DNA of 64,000 nucleotides, taken from the NCBI GenBank assembly GCA_964496505.1, contig CAZBZV010000004.1, positions 1 to 64,000 on the forward strand, read 5' to 3'. Numbering within the stretch: position 1 is the stretch's first letter; each line of letters opens with the position of its first letter. The translations under genes and the position numbers were made by a program. Origin of the DNA: JAABVY01 sp964496505 (GTDB taxonomy: Bacteria > Zixibacteria > MSB-5A5 > JAABVY01). A model generated the notes under the pieces. That model saw only the letters and a program-made list of their open reading frames with translations, had not been told where the DNA came from and did no database searches. Positions 52,468-60,896 of this stretch are shown one piece after another.

Positions 52468-52722
52468 TCAAGTTCTTGCTTCTGATATCTCTTTTTTGCG
52501 CTCATTCCTGCGTTTCTCATAGTCCTGTTGATTGAAATAGTTGACGATCGCGATTGAATCATCGATCGCATTCAGTTCAATGACCTGGTGATTGCGATAT
52601 TCATTGACTTTTGCCGGCATAAGGTCCTGGCTGAATATCTCTTCCTGGTACCACTGCCGGCGGCGTTTCTTAACCGCCTCCAGGAAGGCGATTACTTCTT
52701 CTGGTGATATATGGTTGGTCAT
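52468..52722 (-). CDS. Small hypothetical protein
   Basis: The product has 84 residues, mostly helical and charged (ISPEEVIAFLEAVKKRRRQWYQEEIFSQ, ending QQDYEKRRNERKKEIS). It overlaps the upstream gene by 4 bp. No known family. Confidence 0.55.
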   Translation of the reverse strand: MTNHISPEEVIAFLEAVKKRRRQWYQEEIFSQDLMPAKVNEYRNHQVIELNAIDDSIAIVNYFNQQDYEKRRNERKKEISEART

Positions 52723-52931
52723 GGTATCATCTCTCCGCTCTGCTTTTGCGCCTCAGCCTTGGCTGCTTCAATGCTTTTAGCGATGCCAGAATAGAGTCTG
52801 CCCTTGGAATCCCGATAATCCCACTGAACCCTCATTCCCTGAGCAATCGGCGAGTAATATTCCTCATAGGCGAATTGCCCTCTGTCATTAGTAATTGTGC
52901 AGCCATTCTTATTAAGATTGGTTTCCGTCAT
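52719..52931 (-). CDS. Small hypothetical protein
   Basis: The product has 70 residues: ITNDRGQFAYEEYYSPIAQGMRVQWDYRDSKGRLYSGIAKSIEAAKAEA. It may be a small beta-hairpin plus helix protein. It overlaps both neighbours by 4 bp. No known family. Confidence 0.55.
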   Translation of the reverse strand: MTETNLNKNGCTITNDRGQFAYEEYYSPIAQGMRVQWDYRDSKGRLYSGIAKSIEAAKAEAQKQSGEMIP

Positions 52932-53185
52932 GATGCAGCCTCCTTTTCTGGAATGGCCAGCTTTCTAATATCAGAGTAGCAGACACCTACTTTCTCACGT
53001 TCGAATTGCTGGCCGCCTGCGCATGTGGCGATTATGGTTATCCCTTCATCATACATGTCCAGAATTTCTTTGGCTTTTTCAGGCGGCACACCTCTTAACG
53101 CACCGCCTATGATATTGCCCTTGTTGTCGCCTAAAGCGAGAGCCGTAAAACATCTACGATTACAAAATTTGCAGTATGGTCCCAT
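52928..53185 (-). CDS. Small cysteine-containing protein
   Basis: The start is the ATG at 53185, overlapping the Mre11-Rad50 stop and preceded by GGAGG. The product has 85 residues with CKFCNRRCF at the N-terminus, a likely zinc site, then GGALRGVPPEKAKEILDMYDEGITIIATCAGGQ. No named family. It is coupled to the repair gene. Confidence 0.6.
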   Translation of the reverse strand: MGPYCKFCNRRCFTALALGDNKGNIIGGALRGVPPEKAKEILDMYDEGITIIATCAGGQQFEREKVGVCYSDIRKLAIPEKEAAS

Positions 53186-56100
53186 CAATACACCTCCTTC
53201 AATTCCCCGGCCTCCGTATCCAGGACAATCTTTTGTTCGCACCTGTCGGCCAGCTCTTTCCGATGTGTGACTAATAGCAGTTTCTCCAGGCCTCCCAGCT
53301 CCATGCGCTTCTGGAGCATCGCAAATAATGCCGAGGCCCGGAAGTCCCGGAGGGCGCCATCACATTCATCTACCATCGCGAATTTGGGATTGAAGTCTGC
53401 CAGCTGTGCGCGGTAGAGCGATATCGCGGCTTGCATGGCTACGATAAACGGGACCTTCTGGCCGCCTGAGAGCAGCTTGATCGGCCGTTCTCCGGATTCA
53501 TCAATAACTATGATATCGAAGGTCTCGATCTGGCCCTTGCCGTCGGCTTTATCCTTCAGAGTATCGAATTTGATCTGCCATCCCGAACCGAACTCGGAGA
53601 GCAGGTCGTTGGCGTATTCGGATATCTGAGGAAGGGCGTTCTCGAGTAATAAAGCCGGAATGCCGTTGCGGCTGAAAGCGGTCTGGAGGATGGAGTAATC
53701 AGAATAGTCGCGCTTCTTTCCGGCGAGACCCGCTCCCATTTCCTCAGTCTTTTTCTTCAGCTCATCCAGCTCCTTGAGCTTGGCTTCGGCCGCAGCTTTT
53801 TGTTTTTCGGCCTGGAGGATTTGAGCGTCAGCGTTGGCAATATGATCTTTCAGTGATTTAATCTTGATATTGCAGTTCCGAATCTGTTCATCGATTTCGG
53901 AATCAATTTCCTCTTTAACAATATCTCGCTTCGTTGTTAGCTCGTCGATCGCCCTGGCAAACTCCGGCATAGCCTTATCGTATTCGGCCTGCTGTTCGGA
54001 CAGGGTCTTCTCTGCCTCCTCGAGCTGTGGTTTCAATTCAGTTAAGGTCGCTTCGGCAACATCAAGCCTACTCTTTTCAGCGATCCAGTCTTTATTATTG
54101 GCCTCGGAAGGAATTCCGGAGAGTTGTTCCAATAAAGAATCGCGCTCGGTTATGAGAGGCTTTTTCTTATTCTCTATTTCAGCAATCCCTTTATCTCTTT
54201 GCTCAATAGCGAATATCATGTCGCAATTGTGGTGATCGATAATGCCCTTGGTATCCGGAATCTTTTCATCGGCCTCGATCGCATTGGCAATCAGAGGACA
54301 TTCCTGGCATTTCTCGACCGCCCATTGAAGGGCGATGATATCGCCTGGCTTATCCTCGTAGTTATCGAAATTCTGACAGGGCACATCCTTCAGCTTTAGA
54401 GCCAAATCTTTCTGTGTTTTAAGCGATTCCTCAGCATGGGCCTTCTCGATTTTGGACTGGTTAAAATCAGTCTGCCATTTCTGCTTAACTGATCTCGCTT
54501 CGGTTTCAAGAGCCGTCAGCCGGGTCTCAAGTTCCTCAATCTGTTTGCGAACCTTCTCCGCTCGCTCCTGATTTGCGGCCATCTCCAGAATCTTATCCTT
54601 TTGGTCAATCAGCTTCTGATTCTCCGCAATACGGCCTTTAAATGATTTGATCTTGGCTTCATGCTTCGGCTTCCACGATTCGAATTTGGATTTGGTGGTC
54701 AGTTGGTTTGAGGAAACCTCCTCAAGACGCTGTTTGATTTCCTCGAGTTGTTTCTTTGAAGATTCCTGAGTGGCCGCCTTTTTCTCGAGCTCCTTTAGTT
54801 TGGTATTGGCCTGCTCGAGTTCCCTGTTGTATCTGTCTTTGCTCGCCGTGTATTCAACTATAATCTGGCCATGCCTCCCAAGAGAATCCTCGACCACGTC
54901 CCTTTCCATAAGAGTCTTCTCATTCTCTTCGATCTTCGATTCATCGATCTTGATCTCGGACTGAATCTGATTCGCAAATTCCTTGGCCTTATCAGCAATT
55001 GCCTGGAATTCATCGAAGCCCAGCATCTGATAGAACATATCTTTGAGCTCGGCATTGGATTTGTCGATAAGCCCGCTTGTGCCCTGCACCTGGTAGGTAG
55101 CCTGCTGGAACAATTCCGGGGATCCAAACAGAGCCATGACTATCTTTTTGTAAGAAGGTTTCTTCCCATCATTCAGGGCCTGCCAGTCCTCGCCATTGCG
55201 CTGATAAGCGTAATATTCAGCCCGTTCTCTGACAGCATCGATCTTCAGCAGGAACATGTATTCCTTGCCGTCAATCTCGACTGTCAGCTCGCGGCAGGAA
55301 TCCTCCAGCCGGAAATGATTCGCCAGCTTGGCGTTCCAGCCGTTGACGCCGTCGTAATAGAATGACCACGGATACGGATGCAGGTTATCAAGAGTGGTGG
55401 TTTTTCCGGCACCGTTGTCACCATCGAACAGAATCATATCGCCGTTAAAATTATCGAAGTTGATCTTTATTTCGTCCGTCCACTGGATGCCCTTGGAGCC
55501 GCGCAGTCTCAGGGATTTCAAGCGGATAGTTCCCCGGGCCTGCGTTTCGGCCTTCTCATCCAACAGAACTGAGGTCTCGATCTCGTTCAGTTTTTCGATT
55601 ATAGGATTGGTCAGCTCGGTATCGGTAGTCTCAGCCCATGCTTTCAAACGATCTTCATTTGATGTTGATTCCGATATGGCCTCGCACCTCTGTCTGGTTT
55701 GGGGCTTTATGATCTTCTCAAATTTGACGGAGTTGGGAGTAAGCTCATTCCACTCAAGCCACTTCTCGATGTGATCCTCATTGACCATGTCCTTGGCTTC
55801 AGGAGGAATATGCAGTCTGATTCTCGTATCGGCCTGGTTGCAGGCATTAGGATCGAAGTCGGGAACGCCAACAGGTTCTCCGGTTTCCTTGTCGATAAAA
55901 CGGAAGGGCTGATTGTCACTATCTTCCGGATAATATATCAGGTCGACATCGACCATGGCCGGAAACGGCGTCGGAATCCGCTCCAGCTCCAAAATCTCAT
56001 TGGCATTGACCTCGGCATAAAGAATTGAATGCTGATCCTTCTCCCCCCAATTGTGCGGGAACGGGCTTCCGGAATAGATGATATTCTCGCCGATCTGCTG

Positions 56101-56802
56101 AGGTTTGTGAATATGACCGAGGCAGTTTATCACTGCCCCGGCTTCCTCGATGTCGGCGGAAGATATAATGATATCACCGCCTGTCATAATTTGACCGGTT
56201 GGGGTCTCGGAGCCATATACCGTAAAGTGCCCGAGGAGGATCGGTATTATCCCGGCATCCTTGGCTTTCATCTTTTCGAATTCAGCCCTAAATCCCATCA
56301 AAAGGCTCCGGACCAAACCGGCCGCTTCTACGTCTGCCTGATCGGGAGGTAAATCTATGCCGCGCTCTTTAGCCCAACTCATGATTCCGGATTTGGTCAG
56401 GCCCGGAACCGGAAACATTACAAGAGATTTATTCTCGCTTGCCTTCGATCCGAAATACATCTGGAATGGATTGGGTCTATCGAGAACGAAAATATTGTGG
56501 TATGAAGTATGTACGGATTTGAAAATGTCTAATGAGCCCGGCCTGTCATGTGAAGGCGTGCCCGGAATCATATAAACATCATGAAAATTACTGAGCCTCT
56601 GGATATGCTTTATTACTGCATAAAGCGGGCTGGCCTCGTTGACGGCCACCTCGCCATCCCAGATATCGCCCGGAATAACAATAATATCCGGTTCCTTATC
56701 CAGGGCCACTTGGTAAAGATGTTCAAAGAACTTCTCTACCTTATCGATATTATCCTTCCTGGCATGGATATCTGCTGTATGTAATAGCTTTAATTTATGC
56801 AT
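53185..56802 (-). CDS. Single-chain Mre11-Rad50 (SbcD-SbcC) fusion
   Basis: The start is the ATG at 56802 behind GAGGAGG; the product has 1205 residues. The first 330 or so form an Mre11-type phosphodiesterase: D11 and H13 in HTADIH, D46 in IPGDIWDG, a GTPSHD version of GNHD, GHFTV and LGHIHKP. Then comes a Rad50-type ATPase: Walker A GDNGAGKTTTLDN near 465, long coiled coils with a CQEC pair (about 831) as a possible zinc hook, signature LLSGGQK near 1109 and Walker B FAMVDECDG near 1144. The usual two-subunit complex is thus one chain. It would process double-strand ends. Confidence 0.9.
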   Translation of the reverse strand: MHKLKLLHTADIHARKDNIDKVEKFFEHLYQVALDKEPDIIVIPGDIWDGEVAVNEASPLYAVIKHIQRLSNFHDVYMIPGTPSHDRPGSLDIFKSVHTSYHNIFVLDRPNPFQMYFGSKASENKSLVMFPVPGLTKSGIMSWAKERGIDLPPDQADVEAAGLVRSLLMGFRAEFEKMKAKDAGIIPILLGHFTVYGSETPTGQIMTGGDIIISSADIEEAGAVINCLGHIHKPQQIGENIIYSGSPFPHNWGEKDQHSILYAEVNANEILELERIPTPFPAMVDVDLIYYPEDSDNQPFRFIDKETGEPVGVPDFDPNACNQADTRIRLHIPPEAKDMVNEDHIEKWLEWNELTPNSVKFEKIIKPQTRQRCEAISESTSNEDRLKAWAETTDTELTNPIIEKLNEIETSVLLDEKAETQARGTIRLKSLRLRGSKGIQWTDEIKINFDNFNGDMILFDGDNGAGKTTTLDNLHPYPWSFYYDGVNGWNAKLANHFRLEDSCRELTVEIDGKEYMFLLKIDAVRERAEYYAYQRNGEDWQALNDGKKPSYKKIVMALFGSPELFQQATYQVQGTSGLIDKSNAELKDMFYQMLGFDEFQAIADKAKEFANQIQSEIKIDESKIEENEKTLMERDVVEDSLGRHGQIIVEYTASKDRYNRELEQANTKLKELEKKAATQESSKKQLEEIKQRLEEVSSNQLTTKSKFESWKPKHEAKIKSFKGRIAENQKLIDQKDKILEMAANQERAEKVRKQIEELETRLTALETEARSVKQKWQTDFNQSKIEKAHAEESLKTQKDLALKLKDVPCQNFDNYEDKPGDIIALQWAVEKCQECPLIANAIEADEKIPDTKGIIDHHNCDMIFAIEQRDKGIAEIENKKKPLITERDSLLEQLSGIPSEANNKDWIAEKSRLDVAEATLTELKPQLEEAEKTLSEQQAEYDKAMPEFARAIDELTTKRDIVKEEIDSEIDEQIRNCNIKIKSLKDHIANADAQILQAEKQKAAAEAKLKELDELKKKTEEMGAGLAGKKRDYSDYSILQTAFSRNGIPALLLENALPQISEYANDLLSEFGSGWQIKFDTLKDKADGKGQIETFDIIVIDESGERPIKLLSGGQKVPFIVAMQAAISLYRAQLADFNPKFAMVDECDGALRDFRASALFAMLQKRMELGGLEKLLLVTHRKELADRCEQKIVLDTEAGELKEVY

Positions 56803-57775
56803 GTTTGGCCTCCTCGTTTCTGAGGTGCTGGAGGAAACCATTGAGGTTGGGCTCGCTCATTTCATCGAGCGGCTGGGGCGGCTTTTTGTCGAGCTTCTGG
56901 CAGAGGGTCACGATATCAGCCTTGATTTCTTGAAGGCCTGCGCTGCCCCTTGATTTTGATGTCCTGGGCTTTTCGGTGTTAGTTTTCGCAGTAGGCTTTG
57001 GTCTGGCCGGTGGCTCATCCTCAATAGTATAGTCGGCCTCAACCGCGCCTCCATTGTCCTGTCCTCCATAAAGCAGCATTCTGGGCTGAACCGCTGCCTG
57101 AAGCAATAGCTGTTGCACCCTGGGATCGTTATAATCCATATCCAGCTGAAGGGAGATACCCACAAATAGTTTGCCGTGGATTTCATCCGGATGGTAAGAG
57201 GCCTGGATGTTGAATTCTTTTCTGACTGCCCGGGCCTGAGCTCCGGTTACAGCCTGCTCAACTCCATGCGTCATTTTGGTCTGAATATTGCCCTCGGTCA
57301 TTTTTGTATTCTGTTTTAATACCGTGAAGTCGATAGTTTTTGAGTCGCTTATGAACTTTCTACTTCCGGTATAATCTGCGTACTGACCAACCGCTTTAGC
57401 GTATACAGAGAGCAGCTCATTATTCTTGCCCCTCTCCCTGCTGAAATCCGGCGGAAACCAGGACACGCCGTTTATCTGGCCGATCTCAATTACGGTCACA
57501 GATTTTAGCGATACCCGTCCGGTCGCCTTGGGAGTTGGATAAACATCTTTGTTTCCAGCTTTTTTTTCATAATCGCCTACAAGCCTCGCGTTTACCTTGC
57601 GAAAGCCTATCTTGAGCTTATGTCCGGCTGGAATTTCATTGATGATCTTATTTGACACGGCAAGGATATACTTATCCTTGGGAAACCATTTATCGAGATT
57701 GATAACTTCGCCTGGCTCAAGATCATCCGGCTTGATTGCCGATGGAATTTGGTCTGGAACTTTTTTACTTGACAT
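56795..57775 (-). CDS. Probable single-strand annealing protein
   Basis: The product has 326 residues. A central stretch (MTHGVEQAVTGAQARAVRKEFNIQASYHPDEIHG) resembles the A-x-x-RA-x-R motif region near the end of phage annealing proteins of the Sak/Erf type. The N-terminus has beta strands (HKLKIGFRKVNARLVGDY, RVSLKSVTVIEIG). The C-terminus is low-complexity (PPARPKPTAKTNTEKPRTSKSRG) then helical. The gene overlaps the Mre11-Rad50 gene, and exonuclease-annealase pairs are common in phages. The motif match is weak, so this is a context-led call. Confidence 0.45.
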   Translation of the reverse strand: MSSKKVPDQIPSAIKPDDLEPGEVINLDKWFPKDKYILAVSNKIINEIPAGHKLKIGFRKVNARLVGDYEKKAGNKDVYPTPKATGRVSLKSVTVIEIGQINGVSWFPPDFSRERGKNNELLSVYAKAVGQYADYTGSRKFISDSKTIDFTVLKQNTKMTEGNIQTKMTHGVEQAVTGAQARAVRKEFNIQASYHPDEIHGKLFVGISLQLDMDYNDPRVQQLLLQAAVQPRMLLYGGQDNGGAVEADYTIEDEPPARPKPTAKTNTEKPRTSKSRGSAGLQEIKADIVTLCQKLDKKPPQPLDEMSEPNLNGFLQHLRNEEAKHA

Positions 57776-57811
57776 CGCAGTTCACCTCACTTAATATTGA
57801 TTAGTTATTTC

Positions 57812-58138
57812 CTAATTCGCCTGGCTGACTTGCTCGGCTGGGCGGTTTTTTATTTCCACATCTTTCTTCTTGTCCTGGTACGGGGGTATCTTCAAGACAG
57901 GGATTTCGCCTTTTAGAATCAGATTGCTTATCATCGCGATAAGCTCATCATTCTGATTTCGGAGCCTGGTGGTCTCCGACCTCAGTCTGAACAAATCGAC
58001 CGAATACTCTTCCCAGCAGGCCGAGCGGCCTCTCTTGTACCAGGTCTTTTTTGCATGACTCCAGATCCCGATCGCGTAAAAAGCCAAAGCAGTCAGGCCG
58101 ATCATTATATGAAGCCAGTATTTACTTAAGAATTCCAT
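57812..58138 (-). CDS. Small membrane protein with coiled coil
   Basis: The product has 108 residues. A TM helix covers about 10-27 (IMIGLTALAFYAIGIW), then a helical stretch (FRLRSETTRLRNQNDELIAMISNLIL) and a charged tail. This layout recalls phage Rz-like or early membrane proteins, but it lies in the early region, far from the lysis genes. AAGGAG precedes the ATG. Function unknown. Confidence 0.55.
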   Translation of the reverse strand: MEFLSKYWLHIMIGLTALAFYAIGIWSHAKKTWYKRGRSACWEEYSVDLFRLRSETTRLRNQNDELIAMISNLILKGEIPVLKIPPYQDKKKDVEIKNRPAEQVSQAN

Positions 58139-58308
58139 GTCACTCCTTTCATAAATCTTGAGGCCCCACCGGCGCGCCTGCTGATCAGACAGGCGTGGTG
58201 CACCTGGGGCCTCATTCTTATCATATAGGGTTTCTTCTTATTGATTAATCTCATATTGAAGAGGCCCCGGTACAGCCAATTCCGGATTATCAGGTAGATT
58301 TCAAACAT
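58126..58308 (-). CDS. Possible small ORF over structured DNA, doubtful
   Basis: The ATG at 58308 gives 60 residues starting MFEIYLIIRNWLYRG. It covers a large hairpin at 58160-58213 and ends 12 bp inside the next gene. A further frame upstream reaches 58572 but has no support. It may be non-coding leader DNA. Confidence 0.25.
   Translation of the reverse strand: MFEIYLIIRNWLYRGLFNMRLINKKKPYMIRMRPQVHHACLISRRAGGASRFMKGVTWNS
58160..58213 (-). other. Large hairpin before the membrane protein gene
   Basis: Outer 9-bp stem gaggcccca/tggggcctc (58160-58168, 58205-58213), inner cgcctg/caggcg stem and a ctgatcag palindrome at the apex. It lies just before the ribosome site of the gene at 58138. No T-run on the minus strand. 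One of several strong hairpins in the early leader regions. Confidence 0.5.
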
Positions 58309-58370
58309 CCGGCCGAGGCCTCTCTTCACAGCTAAGGGGGCTATTACGCCTCCAGGATTATCAAAATTAA

Positions 58371-58403
58371 CCGGCCCGCCTCGCCGAGTGTCTGACGGGC
58401 CGG
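58371..58403 (-). other. Perfect 8-bp stem-loop
   Basis: Stem ccggcccg/cgggccgg with a 17-nt loop, in the gap between the excisionase-like gene and the doubtful small ORF. Not followed by a T-run. Likely RNA structure or a protein site. Confidence 0.4.
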
Positions 58404-58490
58404 AGGGAACCACACACATACCCGGCTTTGAGAGGTGCGTTAGTCGATCTATCTTGAGAGGAGGTTTGATAGATATCTCGGTCGTGCTCT

Positions 58491-58700
58491 TCAATTTATC
58501 TTTCTCCTGTGAATTGGATCCTCGGGCACAAAACCTTTTTCTATGAAAGACTGGAGATCCTTTTCCCTCCACCTGACCGGCCCTCCCTTACCGGAAAGCC
58601 GTATCACCGGCAGTCTGCCGATCGAGGTCCATTTGCGAAGCGTATTCATCTTGATGCCGAGTATTTCGCAAACTTCATTTGCAGTTAAAAGCCTATCCAT
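58491..58700 (-). CDS. Excisionase-like HTH protein
   Basis: The product has 69 residues. It is a single MerR/HTH_17-type domain: RLLTANEVCEILGIKMNTLRKWTSIGRLPVIRLSGKGGPVRWREKDLQSFI, with the winged-helix order typical of phage excisionases and small regulators. AAGGA precedes the ATG. It is the first gene of the leftward early operon. No integrase gene is next to it, so its role may be gene regulation as easily as excision. Confidence 0.72.
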   Translation of the reverse strand: MDRLLTANEVCEILGIKMNTLRKWTSIGRLPVIRLSGKGGPVRWREKDLQSFIEKGFVPEDPIHRRKIN

Positions 58701-58745
58701 GATTAATTATCCTTGACAAAAATGGAGCGCGGACTATTTTAAGGC

Positions 58746-58780
58746 AGAGTCCAGGGACGGATCCCCTGGACTCTTTTTTT
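58746..58780 (+). terminator. Stem-loop with plus-strand T-run
   Basis: Stem agagtccagg (58746-58755) / cctggactct (58765-58774) followed by a T7 run on the plus strand. It lies between two minus-strand genes, so it acts as a terminator only for plus-strand transcripts, or as a leader hairpin for the excisionase-like gene. Confidence 0.65.
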
Positions 58781-58865
58781 GTGTTCAACATCCCCGCTAT
58801 TAAACAGCCACCTAAAAGAATCAACATTAAGCTTATGGTATTTTTGCTATGTATTCTCATCTTGA

Positions 58866-59120
58866 TCATGTTCTAAGTTCAGGGTTTTTCCGGTCTTTGC
58901 AATTACATGAGTCTGACGTAATTTTGGAATCGGGATTGTCGGGTGTCATGTCTTTGTCCTGCATTGGACTAATTACCAAATTGCCGTCATCACTAACGGT
59001 CATGATTATTTTATCACCTTCATCGAGCATTAACTCATCAAGCCACCATCTTGGCACCAAAGCCGGAGTTACCTGCGTTCGATTCTTGACTTCGATTTCT
59101 TTTCTGAAGTGTTTAAGCAT
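58866..59120 (-). CDS. AbrB/MazE-like transcription regulator
   Basis: The product has 84 residues. The swapped-hairpin DNA-binding motif is KEIEVKNRTQVTPALVPRWWLDELMLDEGDKIIMTVSDDGNLVISPM (residues 7-53), which fits the AbrB family (K-x-Q-V-T-x-P, then L-x-EGDxI, then DGN-x-x-I). The insert PRWW is unusual. The C-terminal tail is polar. It is divergent from the CI-like gene and shares its control region, so it is probably one of two phage switch regulators. Confidence 0.75.
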   Translation of the reverse strand: MLKHFRKEIEVKNRTQVTPALVPRWWLDELMLDEGDKIIMTVSDDGNLVISPMQDKDMTPDNPDSKITSDSCNCKDRKNPELRT

Positions 59121-59264
59121 TGGAAATTCCCATATTATAATTAATTCAAATTATCTTAATCATACCCGATTATATATTATACTTAATACATTGTCAAGAT
59201 GTTTTCATAATAATTTAATTATATTTCATATATTATTTGATTTCAATCAGTTAATAAGCTTTGT
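59121..59264. promoter_or_regulatory. Divergent switch region
   Basis: This 144-bp gap is very AT-rich and separates the AbrB-like gene (minus) and the CI-like gene (plus). A plausible plus-strand promoter is ttgtca (59191-59196), 17-bp spacer, tttaat (59214-59219). TATAAT-like boxes face the other way near 59133-59140. This is the best candidate for the lysogeny switch. Confidence 0.55.
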
Positions 59265-59720
59265 ATGGCATTAAACATGCGAAAATCTGAGGAAAGAATC
59301 CGTTTTTTAGCTGAATTCCAAAAAAGAATTCAGGCGCTATATGATAAAGGCAAATTCAGATCATATGCCCATGCGGCTGATATTGCTCAGGAAAAGGGAT
59401 TCAATCTAAAAACAGATGCTGTATCTAAGTATCTGAGCGGAACAGAACCCGGTGCATACGGTGTAGCCGCACTGGCAGCCCTATTCGAGGTATCCGCAGA
59501 CTACCTCTTAACCGGCAAAGAGCGAAAAACCGAAGATAATGAAATAAAAAAAATATTGAAACAACTGGACACAATGCGTGGCGAGGCGTATAATCTAACA
59601 GATCCCCGCTTAGAAGAGTACGCCAAAAGATTCGCGGCCCTGCCGGAAGGCCTCCGAAAGGCTGCCGAGCAACTATTGAAAGCGATGGAGGATACCGCTA
59701 AGCAAAAAGATACTGACTAA
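59265..59720 (+). CDS. CI/XRE-like phage repressor
   Basis: The product has 151 residues. The HTH is in FRSYAHAADIAQEKGFNLKTDAVSKYLSGTEPGAYGVAALAALFEVSADYLLTG (residues 29-83), the XRE pattern ending in the typical SADYLLTG. A helical tail (NEIKKILKQLDTM, LPEGLRKAAEQLLKAMEDTAK) probably makes dimers. There is no LexA-like protease domain, so it is not self-cleaving. The ATG lacks a strong ribosome site. It is the only regulator on the plus strand at the prophage's right end. Confidence 0.8.
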   Translation: MALNMRKSEERIRFLAEFQKRIQALYDKGKFRSYAHAADIAQEKGFNLKTDAVSKYLSGTEPGAYGVAALAALFEVSADYLLTGKERKTEDNEIKKILKQLDTMRGEAYNLTDPRLEEYAKRFAALPEGLRKAAEQLLKAMEDTAKQKDTD

Positions 59721-60030
59721 GAATTAATCACTGCTCCTACCAGTAGAAACCACAACTAAGGGGATTTTCATGTCGGTAATTACACGCCGCGCTCACGCGC
59801 ACAACCAGCCAGACTGTGTATTAGGGTATGTTTTGTCGCTGGCCACATGCCACGACCGTTTAAAAAAAGTCTAAAAACGAGAGTCATTTTGTAAGGAAAT
59901 GATTAGTCATATGGGAGATTTTTATGGATGAAACGGAGGTCTCGCCTGAAATGGATTTTTCTTGATAGTTGTCTGCGGGGTGGCAGAGCATGTTCTAACA
60001 ATAAGAAGGGGATTTGAATAGGAGGATTAA
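59721..60030. other. Intergenic region, no gene seen
   Basis: I see no coding signal over 15 codons here. It separates the repressor from the plus-strand cargo genes and ends with a good GGAGG site (60020-60024) for the next gene. A promoter for the cargo genes is expected here but none is clear. Confidence 0.4.
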
Positions 60031-60867
60031 ATGGAATCACATAGATTCCACGGCAAGAATGGCACATTGCTGTTAACAGAAAATGGCGCCACTGTCATTA
60101 AAAAGGAATTCGAGGAAAGCCTTGCCTACAATAAAATCAAAGCAATCGAGATAAATCGCGCCGGCCTTCTAAGTGAGGGCTTTATCTGCTTGATCCCATG
60201 GGATGGAATCGAGTATGAAGAATATACGATTTATTTCGACAGGCGCGACAACCCAACATTCGATCAAGCCAAATCTATGATAGAGATAAATATGGGAGAT
60301 GCTGAAGCGGTAAAAAATATTCGAAGTCCCGGATTGGCAAGACCGGAGAAAACAGAGATAAAAAGTAACGGATGGATTGTTGGATTCATAGGATTTATTC
60401 TGTTGATGATAGTGATCTGCAATCTCCCGTCCGATTCCAAAAAAACCGATGCTCCAAGCTATTCGCGAATTCAACAGAGTAGTACAAGCAAGGCGGTTCA
60501 ATCTAAACCGGCAAAGGCTCCTCCGTATAGCATATTTGACACATATGACACAAGCCACGGTGCCGCCGCCAGAATCACATTGTATATCAGGGCGGGCGGG
60601 ATTTATAATAAAGAGCAGGTGTTTTCAATAATACGAGAAGTTACGGATAAATATATCCGCAAGCACTATGATATCATCTGGCTCGAAATCGCGCCCCCGG
60701 ATGCAAAATCTTCAGATTGGTTGCGAGGCCTATCCCCTGTTGCATGCAAAACAAAATGGATATCTCCGAATCTGGATCCTGAATGGCATACGACCGGGGA
60801 TGGTTTCAGAGCCGAAGAAACAAGGGGCGGCATTGGAATAATTTGGAATGAAGAATATTTAAAATGA
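60031..60867 (+). CDS. Membrane protein with PH-like N-terminal domain
   Basis: The product has 278 residues. Residues 1-92 (SHRFHGKNGTLLLTENGATVIKK, ICLIPWDGIEYEEYTIYFDRRDNPTF) resemble a bacterial PH-like domain that appears in membrane-sensing or defence proteins. A TM helix is at about 114-131 (GWIVGFIGFILLMIVICN). The C-terminal 90 residues form a soluble domain with AARITLYIRAGGIYNKEQVFSIIREVTDKYI. A strong GGAGG site precedes the ATG. It is the first plus-strand cargo gene after the repressor. Function unknown. Confidence 0.6.
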   Translation: MESHRFHGKNGTLLLTENGATVIKKEFEESLAYNKIKAIEINRAGLLSEGFICLIPWDGIEYEEYTIYFDRRDNPTFDQAKSMIEINMGDAEAVKNIRSPGLARPEKTEIKSNGWIVGFIGFILLMIVICNLPSDSKKTDAPSYSRIQQSSTSKAVQSKPAKAPPYSIFDTYDTSHGAAARITLYIRAGGIYNKEQVFSIIREVTDKYIRKHYDIIWLEIAPPDAKSSDWLRGLSPVACKTKWISPNLDPEWHTTGDGFRAEETRGGIGIIWNEEYLK

Positions 60868-60896
60868 CCTTCAGGTCATAATCATACGGGAATAAT

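Noticed and set aside
58309..58572. Upstream part of a 148-codon ORF
   Set aside because: It overlaps the excisionase-like gene and a GC-rich hairpin, has odd composition and no family resemblance; it is probably leader DNA.
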